Source: Saccoglossus kowalevskii
Lineage: Eukaryota; Hemichordata; Enteropneusta; Harrimaniidae
DNA: 10,325 bases
Assembly: GCF_000003605.2 (NCBI RefSeq)
Contig: NW_003120918.1
Location: forward strand, 764,295-774,619
Reading direction: 5' to 3'
A program made the position numbers and the translations under genes. Shown here piece after piece: positions 6,701 to 10,325 of this stretch. The notes under the pieces were generated by a model that worked only from the letters and a program-made list of their open reading frames with translations, did no database searches and was not told the origin of the DNA. Within the stretch, counting starts at the first letter, position 1. Every line of letters starts with the position of its first letter.

Positions 6701-9331
6701 GCATAATATCCATGTACGACGTTATTAAATAACTGAACATCAAAGAAGTCCGGATACAGTTACTGTCAGGTTGAGAGGTGAGAAGGAACTAATCAAATGC
6801 ACATGCGAAATTATTAAAAGCCAACATCGTATAAATTCGACTCTTTATCCTCTTCTGCTTCTTCTCGTGGTTTTCAAAAAGATTGGTCTATACTTGGTAT
6901 ATCAGTATCAAGACAATTCAGAGATTGCTAAGCCATCCTCTTCGGCAGCTGTCACAGCCGTGTTACTGCTTTGAAAACTCTAAAAACTCGACTTGACTTC
7001 ATGAAACATTATTATACCACATCTGTGCGTATGTACTCATAAGCCAAATTTTGTAAGAAATATTTGAAAACAAAAAGCTTTACCAATTAAAAGTTCGCAA
7101 AGTAACTTATCTAAGAATGTATTCGTGGTGTAGCAACAGTTCTATTGCTTTGCCAGTGAGAATAAAACAGTAATTTTCAAAATAGATAAATAAATTTACA
7201 GCAAAGATACACTGTTAAAATGTTGTCTGATATACTATGTGTCTCAATCTTATTTTAAAGACGAAAGTCTCGGAGTCATGTACAAATATGCGTTGTTGTA
7301 TTTCATAACACAGGTGGCACAGCTTAACTACCGACCTCCCATGACGATGGAATCGTGGTGTTTAAGAGCCGTTTTGAAGAATACAAATAAACATCAGATA
7401 CATATTCAATGATTAATGTCTAAAAAAATCGCAGTCGTACTGGCATCGCTCATACATAGAGTGACTAAATGGATTACTGACTGACTGACTGTGGCCAACT
7501 GCACATCAAGTGTCAAGCTTTAATACAGAACATATAGTTTTTAAGTTCTTTTCATGACCACGCGCAACCATTCATCATTTGGTTTGTTTATCCCTTAAAA
7601 CCTTCCCCCATTACAATGTATCTCTGCTATGAATTCTACATGAGTAAATAATACAGTTGTCTAGACTCGAGCCATGTGCAACTGTCAGGTCGATGTGCCT
7701 GAGTAACTAACAACGTATAGCATTTGATCACAGATGTTGCTCATTGGATGTTAATGGTTAAGTGAAAGAATAACAATGTATGGGTGATTTCATAGGCATG
7801 TAGTTTACAATCTAGTTTTGTTTTATTCTTTAGATCGGTAACCGTGGGTATGACTTGGAGGGTCACTTAATTCAAATCACATTATGGGGAAAAGCCGCCC
7901 TTTGGGGTCGTAATCTAGAATGGGGTATAGATTTGTTTGACTTTAGGTCCAATATCAGGTTTGCGTGTCTAGGGGTTAAGGGATGGAGTCTGTTTTTTTT
8001 TTAATTTGTCATATATTTACCCGTGTTTTAGTACTGTTATTGATGAGTCCGGGTGATGAGTAGATTCAACCTATAACTGAAAAAAATTAGTGACAATTTG
8101 GTTTGATGGGATATACAAAATCACTATATGGTCTATAATTGGGTATGGTTTTTGGGGTGAAAATGTTCTATGAGCGGGTCTGGGGTTTTACTTTCCGGCC
8201 GCACACCCCTACCAAATTAAAAGGCCAGTGCCGCGGTATATTCAGCTTACTGGGTGTTTTGACGTCACAGTTACACTTGTAGGACATCTACGAAAATGCA
8301 AGTACCTCGAGGGAAATCTACATAATGTCCCAAACACCTTCCCTCTTTGAAAACCCCACATTTGATGTATGTTCCAAGACGTTTTAAGGAATGCATACTA
8401 GTATTTATACAGACTGTTATGAAAATATGGACCAATGGAATCATTAAAGTCATGGTATCCGCTATACCCTGACAAATACGCCTGTGTTTATATATCTATT
8501 TATAGAAAGACTATATTACAGTATTTCCAGATACAATGTAACTATAAACATTTTTTTTTAAATGTCAAATACCCTACAGAATACATTTACACAATTGCAT
8601 ATCTTTTTAATTAAGATGTTAAAATTCGGGAAATATTTACGAAGGGTAAAACACTGTTTAATAAGTTGAAAATACATACTGGACCTTCTTTGATGAAACG
8701 AGACATTACTGACAGTATTCAAATGAAATGAAATGAACCATATTGATACGACAATGCGTTCTCTTTTACGTCTCAAACAATATATTTAATATTTACCATC
8801 TTTGTATTCGAGCTGAACTTGACCCTTGACCTAGATTTATTGTTTGTTATGCACATGCTGTTAAAAATACTGATTGAAAGAGATACTAGACTCACTTGCA
8901 AGTAAGGCACGACTTTACACGCTGTTGCACCAAAATACCATGTTTCTGTGGCATCAACTACCATTGTGATTGGCAAGCATACCATAGACACCAGCGTGTC
9001 GGCGACAGAGAGGTTTAACTATGTAGTAATTCGTCACGGTCCTCATCTGGTGGTTGCGTATCACTGCATAGCAGACCAGTGCATTTCCGCATATCGCTAC
9101 AATGAACACCACAATGTACGCTGAAATGAGAACCCATTCAACGGTCGTGGGGAAAACAAAGTTTTCCAGAAGCTTTGGTAGGACGTAGTTGTAGTAATAA
9201 TCGTACGAATCAAAATCATCGGAAGTATCGTTGGTGTGCAAACATCCATTGGTTGCGTTCACCTCGCCAGTACAGGCGTTGGATGTATTGAAGTCAGTCC
9301 GGGATATAACTCTAGCTTGAACTTCCGACAT
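649..9331 (-). CDS. HCRTR: Orexin/hypocretin receptor-like GPCR gene, four exons seen, 3' end outside window
   Basis: This is a multi-exon class A peptide GPCR; its coding exons are 9331-8896, 3622-3401, 1544-1243 and 773-649. Family members sit in the plasma membrane and, in vertebrates, bind orexin peptides and signal mainly through Gq. Splice phases are 0, 0, 2 and 1, and every border is GT/AG. Ignoring one extra base in exon 1, the joined frame gives about 361 residues with all seven membrane segments: GN in TM1, LSVAD in TM2, DRY after TM3, FAVCYLP in TM6 and NPIIY in TM7. Family-specific strings include VEWVLI before TM1, MRTVTNYYIV, ATACKVVPYLQ, PLMFKST, ILNVL and NPIIYNFLSG. Vertebrate members are about 425-444 residues long, so mainly the C-terminal tail is missing. 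The family assignment is strong. I cannot settle orthology to type 1 or 2, or to allatotropin receptors. The symbol denotes the family only. Confidence 0.9.
774..1242 (-). other. Intron 3 of the receptor gene (469 bp)
   Basis: This intron is bounded by donor GTAATT (1242) and acceptor TTTTCAG (774), phase 2. It interrupts the codon just after TM6. Contents are AT-rich and unremarkable; a CACGTG palindrome occurs at 1209-1214. Open frames on the plus strand here look like chance. Confidence 0.85.
1243..1544 (-). CDS. HCRTR: Receptor exon 3: end of extracellular loop 2, TM5, loop 3, TM6
   Basis: The acceptor is CAAATAG|AAA, after a long pyrimidine tract. The donor is CTAAG|GTAATT, leaving AG of a split arginine codon (phase 2). 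It encodes residues 220-319 plus the first two bases of codon 320, beginning KGWHGMVQQ. TM5 is about 230-255: H232 (5.39), P243 (5.50) and Y251 in IYHIFLICAIFIVPLMLVTV. Intracellular loop 3 (about 256-294) is charged and short for the family, with basic SRRKVAK leading into TM6. TM6 (about 295-319) has FAVCYLP with P312 (6.50), then N317 (6.55) in HILNVL, which matches orexin receptors closely. The true exon extends 15 bases upstream of the first ATG in this frame, because it joins phase 0 onto E219 from exon 2. Confidence 0.92.
2261..2391. repeat. Degenerate 26-bp tandem array, five copies
   Basis: The core ATTCAAATTATT recurs with its C at 2271, 2297, 2323, 2349 and 2376: spacings of 26, 26, 26 and 27. 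Copies are diverged but align over the full unit, the later half tending to GGAACGTATT. This is an old minisatellite-like array within intron 2. Confidence 0.75.
2653..2790. repeat. Two 18-bp direct repeats 120 bp apart, the second inside a palindrome
   Basis: The copies are at 2653-2670 and 2773-2790, matching at 16 of 18 positions (core CGTTGT-AACGAGA-TTC). The second lies in CTCGTTG-T-CAACGAG (2771-2785), a perfect 7-bp-arm palindrome around one base. The segment is more CpG-rich than the surrounding intron. Confidence 0.55.
3401..3622 (-). CDS. HCRTR: Receptor exon 2: TM3 with DRY motif, loop 2, TM4, start of extracellular loop 2
   Basis: This exon is 222 bases, exactly 74 codons (residues 146-219), phase 0 at both ends. 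The acceptor is AATTTCAG|GTT and the donor is GAG|GTAGAT. It starts VAVMSVSVLTLS, joining directly onto PYLQ from exon 1 as in orexin receptors (PYLQ followed by TVSVSVSVLTLS in vertebrates). D162-R163-Y164 is the G-protein-coupling motif; it is followed by FAICQPLMFKST, the family signature of intracellular loop 2. TM4 is about 181-201, with W188 at the conserved tryptophan position. C217 is the loop 2 cysteine expected to pair with C138. Vertebrate orexin receptors have DRW here rather than DRY. There is no break in this exon. The open frame runs on past the donor for seven intronic codons before a stop. Confidence 0.92.
3811..3922. other. CpG-dense patch in intron 1
   Basis: I count 13 CpG dinucleotides in 112 bases within very AT-rich DNA. 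It contains a direct repeat GGCGCATTT (3812-3820 and 3894-3902) and an inverted repeat ACGTTA / TAACGT (3854-3859, 3865-3870). It could be an unmethylated regulatory element or the core of a young repeat. Confidence 0.5.
4723..4899 (-). pseudogene. Possible transposase relic (58-codon open frame)
   Basis: The minus-strand frame runs from ATG 4899 to TAG 4725-4723 (58 residues), with stops at both flanks. Its composition looks protein-like: MMKKVENMAQKWEINMPV near the start, LEKSLEKYQE at the end, then after the stop NIQIPQNK in the same frame. The spacing of an amphipathic helix, a short strand, then EKYQE and an IP motif loosely recalls the region before the dimerisation domain of hAT-type transposases. 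No catalytic residues are present. This resemblance is from memory and weak; the plus strand of the same DNA is also open, so one is a shadow or both are chance. Confidence 0.2.
5128..5220. repeat. CpG-dense patch with an internal 13-bp direct repeat
   Basis: There are about 12 CpG dinucleotides in 93 bases. CGATATTTTACCG (5153-5165) recurs as CGAGATTTTACCG (5208-5220), 12 of 13 identical and 55 bases apart. The composition contrasts sharply with the flanks, which suggests part of an interspersed repeat. The family is not recognised. Confidence 0.4.
5553..5582. repeat. Perfect inverted repeat: 13-bp arms, 4-base loop
   Basis: GATAGTTTACACT (5553-5565), loop CTGT, then AGTGTAAACTATC (5570-5582). 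All 13 pairs match. It is too short for a typical animal microRNA precursor. It could be a transposon-end hairpin, a remnant of two abutting inverted copies, or a cruciform. Confidence 0.8.
7476..7491. repeat. Microsatellite (ACTG)4
   Basis: Four perfect ACTG units lie in intron 1. Comparable short runs are (CGAT)3 at 2211-2222 and (AAATG)3 at 8721-8735. None is long enough to be remarkable. Confidence 0.6.
7840..8240. repeat. G-run-rich segment, probable decayed interspersed repeat
   Basis: The plus strand carries a dozen or so GGG/GGGG runs (for example TTTGGGGTCG, AATGGGGTAT, CTAGGGGTTAAGGG, TCTGGGGTTTT) and few C runs until CCGGCCGCACACCCC near 8197-8212. This strand asymmetry stands apart from the rest of the intron. 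It resembles the eroded mobile-element debris common in invertebrate genomes, but I cannot name a family and see no clear terminal repeats or target-site duplication. Confidence 0.4.
8260..8267. promoter_or_regulatory. TGACGTCA palindrome (CRE-like) in intron 1
   Basis: This is a perfect 8-bp cyclic-AMP response element consensus, about 640 bases inside intron 1. An isolated motif could be chance or part of the adjacent repeat-like segment. Confidence 0.25.
8896..9331 (-). CDS. HCRTR: Receptor exon 1: N-terminus, TM1, loop 1, TM2, start of TM3 (contains a 1-base frameshift)
   Basis: The start is the ATG at 9331-9329. An in-frame TGA lies 15 bases upstream (9346-9344), so no longer N-terminus is possible within this exon. 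Residues 1-60 are extracellular, with N-glycosylation sequons at N15, N25 and N34 and an acidic Tyr-rich stretch at about 37-50. TM1 covers about 65-90 with the GN motif at 82-83. TM2 covers about 103-126 with D111 (2.50). Extracellular loop 1 has W131-Y-F-G and the disulphide cysteine C138. The exon ends after Q145 (3.32) at donor CAA|GTGAGT, phase 0. It is 436 bases long, one more than 145 codons. The surplus base lies in the A run at 9016-9014: upstream the frame reads NYYIV, then diverges to KPLCRR, while one frame over it continues with NLSVADTLVSM. As sequenced, translation would stop after residue 125. Confidence 0.9.
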
Positions 9332-9342
9332 GTCTTGACCAT
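9259..9342 (-). promoter_or_regulatory. Upstream ORF 2 overlapping the receptor start out of frame (27 codons)
   Basis: The ATG at 9342-9340 lies 11 bases before the receptor ATG in another frame. The frame reads through the main start and stops at TGA 9261-9259. Its context (G at -3, G at +4) is stronger than that of the receptor ATG (G at -3, T at +4), so it could lower translation of the receptor. Inference from sequence only. Confidence 0.35.
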
Positions 9343-9343
9343 A

Positions 9344-9379
9344 TCACTGTAATAGGACGTAGTGAAGTCGATTCAGCAT
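9344..9379 (-). promoter_or_regulatory. Upstream ORF 1 in the receptor leader (11 codons)
   Basis: The ATG at 9379-9377 opens an 11-codon frame, MLNRLHYVLLQ, ending at TGA 9346-9344. It is in the same frame as the receptor and ends 12 bases before its ATG. It matters only if transcription starts upstream of 9379, as the TATA-like box would predict. Confidence 0.35.
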
Positions 9380-9415
9380 TTTCTAAATTCAAACCTTCAA
9401 AAGTTCAAAGTTCGG

Positions 9416-9436
9416 TTTATAAATACAGCAACCAAT
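9416..9436 (-). promoter_or_regulatory. Candidate core promoter: TATA-like box with adjacent inverted CCAAT
   Basis: On the minus strand TATTTATAAA lies at 9425-9416, and ATTGG (CCAAT on the plus strand, 9432-9436) lies just upstream. A TATA box here would place transcription start near 9390-9398, giving a leader of about 60-65 bases before the ATG at 9331. A CCAAT box usually sits further upstream, and a 5' non-coding exon elsewhere is not excluded. This is an inference from motifs only. Confidence 0.4.
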
Positions 9437-10325
9437 GGATCAGTTTCCCTAAGTGTTGAAAGGTGCCGTGCTAGTGATGCATTCCGATAAGAAGCCTCCC
9501 ACGTGTAAAGTAATACATTATTATAGACAAAAATGTGTCTACGAAATAGATATATAAATGAAATGCTGAACCTCGTCTAAAAAGTCAATCCTGTTGTTTA
9601 TGTTGCGCATAAAAGGAACGTATTAAAACAATGTTTTTTGCAGGACGTTTGTTGGCGTATGCTAATGATGGGTCTGATTGGAGCAGTTCAGGTGACTTGA
9701 TTAGGAACATTCATTGCAAACAACGACGGAAACCATACAACGTCCGAGTTAGTTTTGGAACACATTATTCAAAAGACTTTCATCTCATCAGTGTATAGCA
9801 CAGCACACCTTAAAAAAATTCACACCACTCCATTATTGGAGCTTATCATTCTATATCAATCACAGGGACGTACAACTTAACGCCGAATGAGCGCAACGTT
9901 GTATGATTGCTTCTCAATTAATGAATCAACTTCACGCATGTGAGAGGTGTAAATTGTAATATAAAAGCAATGAATTAGTAAAGATCAGCGACTTTATCCC
10001 GGTGCATGGTGCTAAATTAAGTTGTGCCGTCACAATTCATTGCCCACTAAGTTCATCAGTCGTCATTCAGTCACGGTGTAATTGTTTCAACGGTAATTCG
10101 AATTTGCGTAATTGTCCCATGTCACACGTAGAAAGTACATTCCGATATCCATGGTTATTTTAGCATTATCGCATTAGCTGCTAGTCCTTACATTTAGCAA
10201 AATAACAACAATAAATGTTAAAAGGATAATATATATGTCGTCACGAATGAGTATTCCTGCAAGTATTTTAATGGTAGAGATTAATGGATTCTCATTTTAC
10301 CGTCTTATTTCTCAAACTTATTCAA
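9427..10325. other. Upstream flanking sequence without a recognisable gene
   Basis: This is AT-rich sequence 5' of the receptor promoter. I found no exon, tRNA or open frame of note on either strand. A TATA-like ATATAAAAG occurs on the plus strand near 9959-9967, with nothing downstream to support a transcript. Confidence 0.5.
9500..9505. promoter_or_regulatory. CACGTG E-box upstream of the candidate promoter
   Basis: A perfect CACGTG palindrome lies about 75 bases upstream of the TATA-like box, with GATAAG nearby at 9486-9491. Such hexamers also occur by chance (another is in intron 3 at 1209-1214), so only the position makes it worth noting. Confidence 0.25.

Larger units (their letters stand above)
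3623..8895 (-). other. Intron 1 of the receptor gene (5273 bp)
   Basis: The donor is GTGAGT (8895) and the acceptor AATTTCAG (3623), phase 0; it splits TM3 after Q145. No receptor-like exon lies inside it. Contents: CpG-dense patches (3811-3922, 5128-5220), a possible transposase relic (4723-4899), a perfect hairpin (5553-5582), a G-run-rich repeat-like segment (7840-8240), a TGACGTCA palindrome (8260-8267) and scattered short microsatellites. From about 5800 to 7800 I see only unique-looking AT-rich sequence, slightly more GC-rich at about 6270-6560. Confidence 0.85.

Noticed and set aside
6771-6974. 67-codon plus-strand open frame with leucine runs
   Set aside because: It is low complexity at the end, lacks supporting splice or promoter context, and fits chance.
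1-10325. tRNA genes, rRNA, CRISPR arrays, bacterial operons or phage genes
   Set aside because: I found no B-box-like tRNA motif with a paired acceptor stem, no spaced repeat array and no prokaryotic gene layout. The splice structure shows this is animal DNA.

Overview
This is animal genomic DNA. It is AT-rich, and its only convincing gene is split by introns with canonical GT/AG borders in matching phases. That gene is a class A (rhodopsin-like) G protein-coupled receptor on the minus strand. Its closest match by recognised motifs is the orexin/hypocretin receptor family, whose protostome orthologues are the allatotropin receptors. Introns of 0.5 to 5.3 kb and the divergence from vertebrate receptors suggest an invertebrate. 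A deuterostome (hemichordate, echinoderm or amphioxus type) fits slightly better than a protostome, because CKVVPYLQ at the start of TM3 matches the vertebrate orexin form. This placement is an inference.

Layout along the gene, from high to low coordinates: upstream flank (10325 to about 9427); a TATA-like core promoter near 9416-9436; a short leader with two upstream AUGs; coding exon 1 (9331-8896; N-terminus, TM1, TM2, start of TM3); intron 1 (8895-3623); exon 2 (3622-3401; rest of TM3, TM4); intron 2 (3400-1545); exon 3 (1544-1243; TM5, loop 3, TM6); intron 3 (1242-774); exon 4 (773-649; TM7); and intron 4, which runs off the left edge. The last exon (C-terminal tail), stop codon and poly(A) site are not in the window.

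Four splice-compatible exons encode about 361 residues with all seven membrane segments. The striking anomaly is a single extra base in a run of three A's (minus strand, 9016-9014) inside TM2 of exon 1. It breaks a frame that is otherwise perfectly continuous. It is either an assembly or sequencing error or a recent inactivating mutation.

The remaining approximately 8 kb is intronic or flanking and holds no second convincing gene. It does hold a five-copy degenerate 26-bp tandem array, a perfect 13-bp-arm hairpin, two CpG-dense patches, a G-run-rich probable repeat and a weak transposase-like relic. I found no tRNA, rRNA, CRISPR array or bacterial-type feature.
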